Shown here one piece after another: positions 1-6,760 of a stretch of DNA of 9,192 nucleotides. The notes beneath the pieces are model-generated. The model did not search any database. It had not been told where the DNA came from and worked only from the letters and a program-made list of their open reading frames with translations. Both the position numbers and the translations under genes were made by a program. This DNA is from Dehalococcoidales bacterium (GTDB taxonomy: Bacteria; Chloroflexota; Dehalococcoidia; Dehalococcoidales; UBA5760). The stretch covers positions 1 through 9,192 of the forward strand of contig DAOWJG010000106.1 in assembly GCA_030640485.1 (NCBI GenBank), written 5' to 3'. Numbering within the stretch: the stretch's first letter is position 1; every line of letters begins with the position of its first letter.

Positions 1-668
1 ATAGCGGGACGCTGAGCCGAGTCCTATCTCAACCTATCTACCGGGATACGTTTTTCAATGGCAAATTTCTGGCGGGCGTCGTTACTATAGCCGTCATGCT
101 GACGAGCATCGTTCTGCTGGTGGCTGGCTTGGGACTGAGAATTATTGGGGTTCCCCCAAGTTCAGAGGAGGTTCTGCGGCTGCTTCTATTCTTGATGCTG
201 ACTACCCTCTACGGAGCCTTTTGGCTGGGTTTAGCCATGCTATTCTCTGTCTTCCTGCGGCGGGTGGCTACTTCAGCCCTCGCCTCAATAGCGACTTGGC
301 TATTCTTCCTCTTTTTTATGCTTATAATTTCTGGCTTTATTGCTAATATGCTAGTCCCTGTTGACGGAATGTCATCTACGGAAGAGCTAATGAGGAATGC
401 CAGTGTTCAAATCACGGCGATGCGTATTTCACCCATTGCCCTTTTCCAGGAGGCGACCACTGTCCTCCTCGTGCCCGGGGCAAGGACAATGGGAGAGTAC
501 CTTGAGCTTCAAGACGCTTCTGGTGCTGCGTGGATGCCTGGTGCTCTACCAATAGGCCAAACCCTGCTTACTATATGGCCCCACCTGGTAGCCTTTGTGG
601 CCTTAGCCGCGGTGTGCTTTGGTGTCTCATATTATAAATTCACGCGTGAAGAGATAAGGTCTACCTAA
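1..668 (+). CDS. ABC-2 type transporter permease, 3' part
   Basis: Membrane subunit of an ABC transporter. The reading frame (codons from base 3) is open from the left edge, so the true start lies upstream. An internal ATG at 96 is not the start, because the codons before it read GTLSRVLSQPIYRD, a conserved cytoplasmic stretch of ABC-2 permeases that precedes a membrane segment. About 221 residues are visible. They include hydrophobic segments around bases 60-140, 180-270, 285-355 and 560-640, a long non-membrane loop between the last two, and a short charged cytoplasmic end (FTREEIRS). The loop motif RISPIALFQEATT is also typical of the family. The substrate cannot be read from the sequence; such permeases serve drug, lipid or copper-type exporters. 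The ATPase partner would be expected upstream, outside the window. The gene converges on ftsZ. Confidence 0.85.
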   Translation, partial: SGTLSRVLSQPIYRDTFFNGKFLAGVVTIAVMLTSIVLLVAGLGLRIIGVPPSSEEVLRLLLFLMLTTLYGAFWLGLAMLFSVFLRRVATSALASIATWLFFLFFMLIISGFIANMLVPVDGMSSTEELMRNASVQITAMRISPIALFQEATTVLLVPGARTMGEYLELQDASGAAWMPGALPIGQTLLTIWPHLVAFVALAAVCFGVSYYKFTREEIRST

Positions 669-710
669 GCACGCTGTAACCTTGCCTCAGTTACTTAGGA
701 CACGGACAAG

Positions 711-762
711 ATTTGGCGGGCGGCTTGCCATTTTGGCGAGAGCAGATTAATAGCCGCCAAAT
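711..762. repeat. Inverted repeat in convergent gap
   Basis: A perfect 9-base inverted repeat: ATTTGGCGG at 711-719 and CCGCCAAAT at 754-762. The 34-base interior can itself form a small hairpin (TTGCC 725-729 with GGCGA 735-739, one G-T wobble). It lies 43 bases after the permease stop codon. It could be a terminator or 3' stabiliser for the permease transcript, but no run of T follows it on either strand, so intrinsic termination is not clearly supported. The rest of the 669-908 gap shows no gene. Confidence 0.4.
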
Positions 763-820
763 ATAGTTTCCCAGTCTCTAAGTTCTCACACTTATAGTTA
801 TCTTATCCCCGGATAGCCTG

Positions 821-860
821 GAAAACAAGAAGGCTGCGGGCGCAGAGCACCTACAGCCTT
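821..860 (-). terminator. Probable terminator of the ftsZ operon
   Basis: On the minus strand, AAGGCTG (860-854) pairs with CAGCCTT (836-830), a perfect 7-base stem with a 17-base loop. It is followed at once by a T-rich tail CTTGTTTTC (829-821). It sits 49 bases past the ftsZ stop codon in the direction of transcription, the expected place for the operon to end. The loop is long and the T-run is interrupted, so the call is moderate. Confidence 0.45.
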
Positions 861-908
861 ACGTTGGTCTCGAGGCTTTTAATATTCAATTAGGTCTCCC
901 CGAGAGCG

Positions 909-2042
909 TTACCGAAGCGGAGTTTGTAATGGCGTCTTATTAACCAGTTTCGTCGACTGGATTATTGCTTGGCGCCGATGGCTGAATAGTGGACGGCGCA
1001 GGAAGGAGGGAACATCCAGTTCCTCTTCGCTCTTCAGGCTCTTAAGGAATTGGACAACTTCGTCTTCCTGGCTCGCTTGACTCATTCCTGTCTTGGAGGC
1101 AAACCCAGTGGCAATTAGGGTAATCCTGATATCGTTATCCATATCGGGGTCATGAGCCACGCCAAAAATGATGTTAGCCTCGGGGTCAACTGCCTCCTTG
1201 ATTATTGCCGCCGCTTCATTAACCTCAAACAGGGTGAGGCTGCTACCGCCAACAACGTTGAATAACACTCCCTTTGACCCGGTAACAGAGACGTCTAATA
1301 GGGGGCTGGATAAGGCTTCCTTGGCCGCCTCTATCGCCCGGTTCTTGCCTGAAGCGATGCCGATGGACATCCAAGCGGGACCGGCATCCTTCATTATTGC
1401 CTTGACATCAGCGAAGTCAAGGTTGATTAGCCCGGGGACAGTGATGACTTCAGATATAGCCTGAACCCCATGTCTCAATACATCATCAGCGAGCTTAAAG
1501 GCATTATCTACTCCCGTCTTCTGGTCGCAGAGGGCAAGCAAGCGGTCGTTGGGAATGATAATAAGGGTATCAACCTTAGTTAGCAGTTGGACAATGCCAT
1601 CATCAGCTACCTGGCAGCGACGATTACCCTCAAAGGCGAATGGCTTAGTGACCACAGCAATAGTGAGGGCACCACCCTGTTTAGCTATTTCAGCAATAGT
1701 AGGAGCGGCCCCGGTGCCGGTGCCACCACCCATACCGCAGGTGATAAACACCATATCTGCGCCAGAGACAATTTCCTTAATCTCGTCACGGTTTTCTTCA
1801 GCTGCCTTCTGCCCCAGAGCATAATCACCGCCGACACCTAAGCCTCTGGTGATTTTTTCTCCAAGCTGGACGCGGGCAGGAGCCTCGGTAATGGCCAGGG
1901 CTTGGGCATCGGTATTCATAGCAATGAACTCCACACCGCGAATTTCCTCCTGTACCATGCGGGTTACTGCATTACAGCCGCCGCCGCCCAGACCGATAAC
2001 CTTAATCTTAGCTGGGTTAGCTACAAAGCTTGTTTTTGCCAT
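909..2042 (-). CDS. ftsZ: Cell division GTPase FtsZ
   Basis: Tubulin-like GTPase that polymerises into the Z-ring at the division site. The 377-residue protein has the N-terminal glycine loop GLGGGGCNAV (17-26), the tubulin signature GGGTGTG (105-111), the GTP-contacting FAFEGNRR (135-142), and the T7 loop NLDFADV (207-213) with D209 and D212 for catalysis across the subunit interface. The C-terminal FtsA-binding peptide is DVPSFLRR (343-350). The ATG is preceded by a strong Shine-Dalgarno run, GGAGGAGGAG, just upstream. Oddities: the T3 loop reads GLGVGGDY (67-74) where most bacteria have GLGAGANP. The linker before the binding peptide is short (about 20 residues), and a 27-residue basic tail follows the peptide. 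It is the last gene of the operon, 45 bases after ftsA. Confidence 0.98.
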   Translation of the reverse strand: MAKTSFVANPAKIKVIGLGGGGCNAVTRMVQEEIRGVEFIAMNTDAQALAITEAPARVQLGEKITRGLGVGGDYALGQKAAEENRDEIKEIVSGADMVFITCGMGGGTGTGAAPTIAEIAKQGGALTIAVVTKPFAFEGNRRCQVADDGIVQLLTKVDTLIIIPNDRLLALCDQKTGVDNAFKLADDVLRHGVQAISEVITVPGLINLDFADVKAIMKDAGPAWMSIGIASGKNRAIEAAKEALSSPLLDVSVTGSKGVLFNVVGGSSLTLFEVNEAAAIIKEAVDPEANIIFGVAHDPDMDNDIRITLIATGFASKTGMSQASQEDEVVQFLKSLKSEEELDVPSFLRRPLFSHRRQAIIQSTKLVNKTPLQTPLR

Positions 2043-2087
2043 CTCCTCCTCCTTTCTATATCATTTGGGTAAATTTTCTGTTGTTGT

Positions 2088-3299
2088 CTAGTAGCGGAAC
2101 AGACTCTTGATTCGGGAAACAAATCGTCGGAATGGTCCCTTGGTTTTCCATGTCGGTTTGCCTTCGTTCTTCACTCCCCAGAGCAACAAGCCAACACTGG
2201 TAGCGTGTGCCGGGTCACGAAGAGTGTCACTGATACCGGGCACAGTGATGGGAACCCCTATCCTTACTGGGAGTCGTAGTATATCGCGCCCTAATGCCTC
2301 GATACCGGAAAGGTTAGCGCTACCGCCACAAAGAACCAGTCCCGCGGGGACTAGTCTTTCATAATCAGAACGTGGCAGCTCAAGCAGGATAAGCCTTATG
2401 ATTTCCTCAACTCGAGCCCGGACAATATCACACAGGTCTTGATAGGAAACACCATGCCCGTCGGCAGATATGGTGCTGGTGGTTTCTGCTTTGCTTTCGT
2501 AGACGGGCATAACACTGCCGTATCTCTTTTTCATCTCCTCAGCCACGTCAAACGGTAGCCCCAAGCCAATGGCTACATCCCGGGTAAGTTGATAACCGGC
2601 TACCGGCAGGATAGACGTATGCCAGATACTGCCTTCTTTAAAGACGGCAATGTCAGTAGTGCCGCCACCGATATCAGCCAGTATAACACCTACCTGCTTT
2701 TCATCCTCAGTTAGTACCGCTTCACTGCTGGCCAGTGGTTCAAGGATGAGGTCATCAATATCGATGCCAATGCTACGAATACACTTTACCAGGTTCTGGA
2801 CGGAGGTTACGGCGGCGGTAATGATGTGAGTCTCGACATCCAGTCTGAAGCCGTGCATTCCCACCGGGTTCTTGACGCCTATCTGTCCATCGATAGCGTA
2901 ACCTCGAGGGATGATATGGAGTAGCCTTCGGTCATTGGGGACCTTAATGTTTTGGGCACAGGAGAGTACCCGTTTCAGGTCATCTTGGCGTACCAGTCGA
3001 TCACTATGGGTGATAGCTATTACCCCTCGATTATTCATCGAACTGACATGTCGGCCCGTCACTCCAACATAGGCTGATTCTACCTTATAGCCGCTAGCCT
3101 GCTCTGCTTTTCTCACCGACTCACGGATTGATTCTCTGGCCTCGTTAATGTTGACCACCAGCCCTTTATGCAGTCCGTTGGATGGGGTGATGCCGACTCC
3201 GACAACCCGAATACCACCGCCCCCATCTACTTCAGCGATAATGGTGCATACTTTGGTAGTGCCAACATCAATTGATGCTAAAGTAGCCCGCTTTTTCAT
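2088..3299 (-). CDS. ftsA: Cell division protein FtsA
   Basis: Actin-fold ATPase that anchors FtsZ filaments to the membrane and recruits later division proteins. The 403 residues show the phosphate-1 motif DVGTTK (11-16), the FtsA-specific 1C region (about 84-160), phosphate-2 DIGGGTTD (209-216) and the adenosine motif GLVLCGGSANLSG (320-332). The C-terminus FRRFVSRIKSLFRY (390-403) has alternating basic and hydrophobic residues, as expected for the amphipathic membrane-targeting helix. Its length is near that of E. coli FtsA (420). The ATG has a strong Shine-Dalgarno site, GGGAGGTGA, three bases upstream. It lies between rsmH (93-base gap) and ftsZ. The gap before it shows no small gene and no convincing promoter. 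Confidence 0.98.
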   Translation of the reverse strand: MKKRATLASIDVGTTKVCTIIAEVDGGGGIRVVGVGITPSNGLHKGLVVNINEARESIRESVRKAEQASGYKVESAYVGVTGRHVSSMNNRGVIAITHSDRLVRQDDLKRVLSCAQNIKVPNDRRLLHIIPRGYAIDGQIGVKNPVGMHGFRLDVETHIITAAVTSVQNLVKCIRSIGIDIDDLILEPLASSEAVLTEDEKQVGVILADIGGGTTDIAVFKEGSIWHTSILPVAGYQLTRDVAIGLGLPFDVAEEMKKRYGSVMPVYESKAETTSTISADGHGVSYQDLCDIVRARVEEIIRLILLELPRSDYERLVPAGLVLCGGSANLSGIEALGRDILRLPVRIGVPITVPGISDTLRDPAHATSVGLLLWGVKNEGKPTWKTKGPFRRFVSRIKSLFRY

Positions 3300-3392
3300 C
3301 TGTCACCTCCCGTTTTAGATTTTGCCCTCTGTAATTACTCTTATTTTTCACATTGCTAGTACCCCCTTAGTGCCGCGATAAGGTATCTATAG

Positions 3393-4448
3393 CTATGACG
3401 CCCAAAAGGTCGTCCGAAGCGTTTCCAGAAGCACTGGTCTTCTCCATCCGTTGGCTCTATCCTGAATCGCAAAGCACAACTTTTCTGCTGTTTCACAGTA
3501 TTCATCCCGAAAGGCAATACGCTCGGTGGCTCTTAACTTGGCGCTACGACTACGTGGGTTAAGCTCAACCTCTTGGGGCGATGGAGTAATGACCTTCTTG
3601 TTGACTAATCTGAGACAGGCAGTATGCCCGCAAACGCAGGTTGGTATCCCCGGAGGGCAGATGCAGTCCCTGGCTTCTTTTTGCATGAGCTGTTTTACAA
3701 TACGGTCTTCCAGGGAGTGATAGCTAATGACGACTAATCTCCCCTCGGATCCCAAGAGGTTAATCGCCTGCTTTAGAACCGCCTCTAGATTTTCAAGTTC
3801 GTGATTAACCGCTATCCGCAGTGCCTGAAAGGTCCTGGTAGCCGGGTGGATTCTATCCTTCCTGCCGCCGATAGCCTGTTCTATTGTTTGAGCCAGCTTA
3901 AGGGTAGTTTTTATGGGGCGCTCCCTCACAATACGGCGGGCTATCTGACGGCTATAAGCTTCCTCACCGTACGTTCGGATAATGTGAGCCAGTTCAGTCT
4001 CGGATGACCGGTTAATAATATCGGCAGCCGTAACCTCCTGGCGGGGACTCAGGCGCATATCTAAAGGCCCGTCGTGCTGAAAACTGAAACCACGGCTATC
4101 CTTATTGAGCTGCCGTGAAGAAAGTCCAAGGTCAAACAAAATACCGTGCACCGGTTGGAAGTCATATTTGAGACAGATAGCCTGTAGATTAACGAAGTTT
4201 TCGTTAATTAGTAGGGTTGAGCTGGCATAGTTCTGGAGGCGGGCACTGGCTGCTTCTATAGCTTCGGGGTCAGCGTCAATGCCCAGCAGCTGCCCACCCG
4301 GTGAGCTCCGCTCCAAGATGGCGGCAGCGTGACCGCCACCCCCGAGAGTGCAATCAATATAGCGTCCCCCGGGCTGAACTGCCAGTGCCCTGACCGCCTC
4401 TTCAAGTAGAACCGGGATATGGGTGGGGGCTGACATATTCAGGTTCAT
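3393..4448 (-). CDS. rsmH: 16S rRNA (cytosine1402-N4)-methyltransferase RsmH (MraW)
   Basis: SAM-dependent enzyme that methylates N4 of C1402 in the decoding centre of 16S rRNA. Family landmarks: THIPVLLEE (9-17), the SAM loop LGGGGHA (35-41), DLGLSSRQL (106-114), RGFSF (119-123), [12 protein letters not shown] (201-212) and SYHSLEDR (242-249). A four-cysteine patch (C262, C264, C271, C273) fits the longer RsmH subtype. The conserved core ends at [12 protein letters not shown] (299-310) and about 40 unrecognised residues follow, giving 351 in total against 313 in E. coli. The start overlaps the mraZ stop by four bases (ATGA), with GGAG eight bases upstream. An internal Met5 at 4436 is a possible alternative start. 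The overlap implies translational coupling to mraZ. Confidence 0.97.
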   Translation of the reverse strand: MNLNMSAPTHIPVLLEEAVRALAVQPGGRYIDCTLGGGGHAAAILERSSPGGQLLGIDADPEAIEAASARLQNYASSTLLINENFVNLQAICLKYDFQPVHGILFDLGLSSRQLNKDSRGFSFQHDGPLDMRLSPRQEVTAADIINRSSETELAHIIRTYGEEAYSRQIARRIVRERPIKTTLKLAQTIEQAIGGRKDRIHPATRTFQALRIAVNHELENLEAVLKQAINLLGSEGRLVVISYHSLEDRIVKQLMQKEARDCICPPGIPTCVCGHTACLRLVNKKVITPSPQEVELNPRSRSAKLRATERIAFRDEYCETAEKLCFAIQDRANGWRRPVLLETLRTTFWAS

Positions 4449-4873
4449 TCACGCTTCTCCAGGCTTTCTATAATCTGCCAGGCTTGCTCCTGACTAACAG
4501 CCTTTTCCGCCTCCCAGTGCGCTTTATTCCACAGTTCAAAGTAATTGTTGGCGCCGGTGATGATGGCTTCGTCACCGATCTCAGCATATTCCCGTAGCTG
4601 ATAGGGTAGGGCTATCCTACCCTGCCCATCAACATGGAGGTGAAAGGCGGTAGCAAAGATAGCCCGATTTAGCTTTCTGAGTTTACTGCGGGTAATAGAA
4701 CCAGTAGTGAGCGCCGTAGCCAGCTTTTTCCATTCCGATACGGGGTAGCCAGTGATGCATTTCTCCACACCGGAAGTTAATACCACTCCCTCTCTTAGTT
4801 CGCTTCTGAACTTGGGGGGGATTGGCATCCGGCCCTTGTCATCAATCTTGTACTCAAACTCACCGAAGAACAT
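4445..4873 (-). CDS. mraZ: Transcriptional regulator MraZ
   Basis: DNA-binding protein with two AbrB-like SpoVT domains, which assembles into a ring-shaped oligomer and represses the division cluster it heads. The 142 residues carry the first repeat ([20 protein letters not shown]) and the second ([20 protein letters not shown]); each has the D-x-K/Q-G-R core that marks the family. I chose the ATG at 4873 because known MraZ proteins begin M-F-x-G-E and because a good Shine-Dalgarno site lies just upstream. A GTG at 4897 would add eight residues not seen in the family and would place the Shine-Dalgarno inside the gene. It is the first gene of the operon, and its 3' end overlaps rsmH by four bases. 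A candidate MraZ operator lies immediately upstream. Confidence 0.95.
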   Translation of the reverse strand: MFFGEFEYKIDDKGRMPIPPKFRSELREGVVLTSGVEKCITGYPVSEWKKLATALTTGSITRSKLRKLNRAIFATAFHLHVDGQGRIALPYQLREYAEIGDEAIITGANNYFELWNKAHWEAEKAVSQEQAWQIIESLEKRE

Positions 4874-4875
4874 TA

Positions 4876-4885
4876 CACCTTCCCC
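4876..4885 (-). promoter_or_regulatory. Shine-Dalgarno site of mraZ, decides start
   Basis: On the minus strand GGGGAAGGTG lies directly upstream of the ATG at 4873, with four bases between GGGGAAGG and the start. It supports this ATG over the upstream GTG at 4897. Confidence 0.7.
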
Positions 4886-4916
4886 AGTATATACCACTTT
4901 CTACCACCTTCTACCA
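4884..4916 (-). promoter_or_regulatory. Candidate MraZ operator: four TGG boxes, 10-base period
   Basis: On the minus strand TGG occurs at 4916-4914, 4906-4904, 4896-4894 and 4886-4884, exactly 10 bases apart. The two middle copies are almost identical (TAGAAGGTGG, TAGAAAGTGG). Published MraZ operators have the same geometry: TGGGN repeats with 5-base spacers in E. coli, and AAAGTGK-N3 repeats in Mollicutes. AAAGTGGTAT here (4900-4891) fits the second form exactly. The array begins at the predicted -10 box and runs through the expected transcription start to the Shine-Dalgarno site, a position suited to autorepression. Binding is inferred from family knowledge. Confidence 0.7.
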
Positions 4917-4946
4917 TTCTACAACACAACACCCCATATTTGTCAA
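4916..4946 (-). promoter_or_regulatory. Predicted sigma-70 type promoter of mraZ operon
   Basis: Minus strand: a perfect -35 box TTGACA (4946-4941) and -10 TAGAAT (4921-4916, one mismatch to TATAAT), with 19 bases between them, which is longer than ideal. An A/T-rich tract at about 4956-4972, upstream of the -35 box, could act as an UP element. The -10 box touches the first TGG box of the candidate operator. Confidence 0.6.
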
Positions 4947-4980
4947 TACCCTTGGCATAAAAATTAAAAAATAGCTCATT

Positions 4981-5008
4981 TTGCTATCCACTTTATATGT
5001 GGTAAAAT
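4981..5008 (+). promoter_or_regulatory. Predicted promoter of moaB-trmD genes
   Basis: Plus strand: -10 TAAAAT (5003-5008) with a weak -35 TTGCTA (4981-4986), 16 bases apart. Transcription would begin near 5015, leaving only about 14 untranslated bases before the ATG at 5029, with no Shine-Dalgarno site in them. The spacer holds a small inverted repeat, CCAC (4988-4991) and GTGG (4999-5002). Confidence 0.45.
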
Positions 5009-5028
5009 AGAATGCTTAAAATAATGCT

Positions 5029-5547
5029 ATGTTTACCGCAGGCATACTTACCATTAGTGATAAGGGTTGGCAGGGCCAGCGCTACGATAAGAGTGGTCAG
5101 GTAGTCAGGGATAGTCTTTCTTTACTCGGTAGTAACGTTGTTAAGTATGAGATTATCCCTGATGAAGTGGATGTTATTGCCAGTAAGCTGGCTGAGTGGG
5201 CTGACGGGGGTAGCCTGGATGTTATCCTGACTAGCGGGGGCACGGGACTGGCCCGGCGTGATGTTACCCCCGAAGCGACCCTTTCCGTAGTGGATAGGGT
5301 GGTACCCGGCTTGACTGAGGCAATGAGAGCCGAAACCTTTAAGGTAACGCCGTCGGCGATATTGAGCCGGGCGGTATCCGGAGTGAGAGGCCGGTGCCTT
5401 ATTATTAACCTGCCCGGTAGCCCCAAGGCAGTTCGGGAATGTCTTGAGGTAATTCTACCGGTCATTCCTCATGCCATAGAGATTATTAAGGGTGAGGTAA
5501 CGGAGCACGAAGCCCCGCACAGTGAAGCAGAAGCAAATGCAGATTGA
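5029..5547 (+). CDS. MogA/MoaB-like molybdenum cofactor biosynthesis protein
   Basis: MoCF-fold protein of the MogA/MoaB family, which adenylylates molybdopterin so that molybdenum can be inserted. The 172 residues show the N-terminal GILTISDKG (5-13), the family signature [11 protein letters not shown] (64-74), RDVTPEAT (77-84) and the NLPGSPKA loop (127-134). The acidic residues D64 and D78 lie where the family has its catalytic aspartates. MogA and MoaB cannot be told apart reliably by eye, so I give no symbol. The ATG at 5029 fits the family start; there is no visible Shine-Dalgarno site. The acidic, low-complexity C-terminal tail (about 158-172) is encoded where the gene overlaps trmD. 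No other molybdenum cofactor gene is visible nearby. Confidence 0.92.
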   Translation: MFTAGILTISDKGWQGQRYDKSGQVVRDSLSLLGSNVVKYEIIPDEVDVIASKLAEWADGGSLDVILTSGGTGLARRDVTPEATLSVVDRVVPGLTEAMRAETFKVTPSAILSRAVSGVRGRCLIINLPGSPKAVRECLEVILPVIPHAIEIIKGEVTEHEAPHSEAEANAD

Positions 5548-6283
5548 TATTTTGACCTTATTTCCGCAGCTGTTCCAGGGCCCATTTAGCGAGGGTATTT
5601 TCCAACGGGCGGTTGACCGAAAGCTCGTTCAGGTAAATATCCATAATATTCGAGACTATACTCATGATAGGCACCACACTGTTGATGATTACGCCTATGG
5701 GGGTGGTGCCGGCATGGTGCTCAAGCCCGAGCCGATTTTTGAAGCGGTAGAGAAGGTAAAGAAAGACACAGGTCTTAGGGAAGGAGTTGAGGAATTGCCT
5801 GTTATTCTACTCACTCCGCAGGGGCGTCTTTTTAGCCAGGAGGTCGCTCAGGAGCTAGCGAGCTATAGTAATCTAGTTCTTATCTGCGGTCGCTATGAGG
5901 GTGTTGATGAGCGGGTACGCCAGCACCTAGCCACTGATGAGATCAGTATCGGCGATTACGTGCTGGGTGGTGGTGAGCTAGCGGCTATGGTTGTGGTTGA
6001 TGCTGTGGTCCGGCTACTACCCGGAGTTCTTGGTTCTGAGGCTTCGGCACAGGATGATTCTCATACTATGGGATTGCTGGAATATCCCCAGTATACGCGT
6101 CCCGAAGTCTACCGGGGCTGGGCAGTACCTGAGGTTTTACGGTCAGGGAATCATGCCCAGATTGCTAAGTGGCGTCACGAGCAGGCTATCCTGCGCACCC
6201 TGAAGCGTCGCCCTGAGCTGCTGGACAGAGCTAACCTGGATTCAGCAGAAAAGCAGTTAGTAGACAGCTTTAAGAAGCTTTAG
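5537..6283 (+). CDS. trmD: tRNA (guanine37-N1)-methyltransferase TrmD
   Basis: SPOUT-class enzyme that methylates G37 next to the anticodon, using SAM, and so prevents +1 frameshifting. The 248 residues carry YGGGAGMV (54-61), TPQGR (93-97), [10 protein letters not shown] (117-126) and the knot region [13 protein letters not shown] (135-147). [16 protein letters not shown] starts at D174, the position of the catalytic aspartate of E. coli TrmD (D169). GNHAQI follows at 204-209. I chose the ATG at 5537 because TrmD proteins begin [10 protein letters not shown]; a GTG at 5522 would add five residues. The gene overlaps the preceding stop by 11 bases and has no good Shine-Dalgarno site of its own, so it is probably translationally coupled. 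rplS follows after 82 bases, the common order. Confidence 0.97.
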   Translation: MQIDILTLFPQLFQGPFSEGIFQRAVDRKLVQVNIHNIRDYTHDRHHTVDDYAYGGGAGMVLKPEPIFEAVEKVKKDTGLREGVEELPVILLTPQGRLFSQEVAQELASYSNLVLICGRYEGVDERVRQHLATDEISIGDYVLGGGELAAMVVVDAVVRLLPGVLGSEASAQDDSHTMGLLEYPQYTRPEVYRGWAVPEVLRSGNHAQIAKWRHEQAILRTLKRRPELLDRANLDSAEKQLVDSFKKL

Positions 6284-6365
6284 TTTCTGCATGGAGTTTG
6301 AAAGCCAAGCTTTATATAAATGGTTTAAGGGCTAAAGAAACTTTATTTATACGAGGGGTCTCAAA
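6284..6365 (+). promoter_or_regulatory. rplS leader region with two short hairpins
   Basis: This gap holds AAAGC-CAA-GCTTT (6301-6313) and TAAAG-AAA-CTTTA (6333-6345), each a 5-base stem with a 3-base loop, and AGTTTCT near its start can pair with AGAAACT at about 6336-6342. A Shine-Dalgarno GAGGGG (6353-6358) lies seven bases before the rplS ATG. L19 leader RNAs are known in some Firmicutes; I cannot show that this is one. No clear promoter was found. Confidence 0.25.
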
Positions 6366-6734
6366 ATGAACATCGCTCAACTGGTTGAAGTCAAGCCAAA
6401 CCCTAATATTCCGTCTCTAGCTCCCGGCGACACGGTAAAGGTTAGTGTCAAGATTGTGGAGGGAGATAAGGAGCGCCTCCAGGTTTTCCAGGGGGTAGTA
6501 ATTAAGACTCGCCGTGGTATTGGTGGCGGTAGCTTTACCGTAAGGCGTGTCAGTCGTGGTATCGGTGTCGAGCGCACCTTCCTGTTTGGATCACCGCTGG
6601 TGGAGAAGGTAGAGGTGGTGCAGCACGGGAAGGTACGTCGTGCTAAGCTGTACTACCTGCGTCGGCGCAGTGGTAAGACGGCTCGCCTTAAGGAAAGGCG
6701 GATGGATAAGGGAGAAAAACAAGAGGCGAGCTAG
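6366..6734 (+). CDS. rplS: Large-subunit ribosomal protein bL19
   Basis: Component of the 50S subunit at the interface with 30S. The 122 residues include the family blocks [38 protein letters not shown] and [18 protein letters not shown], then the basic [21 protein letters not shown]. coli L19 has 115 residues; the extra length is a charged C-terminal tail. The ATG has a GAGGGG Shine-Dalgarno site at seven bases. It lies downstream of trmD in the classical trmD-rplS pair and 26 bases before priA. Confidence 0.98.
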   Translation: MNIAQLVEVKPNPNIPSLAPGDTVKVSVKIVEGDKERLQVFQGVVIKTRRGIGGGSFTVRRVSRGIGVERTFLFGSPLVEKVEVVQHGKVRRAKLYYLRRRSGKTARLKERRMDKGEKQEAS

Positions 6735-6760
6735 GCCAGAGCTACCTGCCGGAGTAGTGG

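Noticed and set aside
1168..2091. Several plus-strand open frames opposite ftsZ
   Set aside because: They are antisense to conserved FtsZ residues and have no family resemblance or ribosome-binding sites.
3300..3392. Hidden small gene such as ftsL between rsmH and ftsA
   Set aside because: The gap is 93 bases and holds no start with a ribosome-binding site leading to a membrane-type peptide.
4884..4916. Short direct repeats as a possible CRISPR or tandem-repeat tract
   Set aside because: The unit is only 10 bases with no unique spacers; position and phasing fit an MraZ operator instead.
4752..4967. Plus-strand open frame of 71 codons across the mraZ start and promoter
   Set aside because: It is antisense to the conserved start of MraZ and covers the promoter and operator; the peptide resembles no family I know.
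5522..5536. GTG start for trmD giving five extra residues
   Set aside because: The family begins at the later ATG ([10 protein letters not shown]), and the GTG has no better ribosome-binding site.
6298..6320. TTGAAA and TATAAA as a promoter for rplS
   Set aside because: The boxes are only 11 bases apart, too close for a sigma-70 type promoter.
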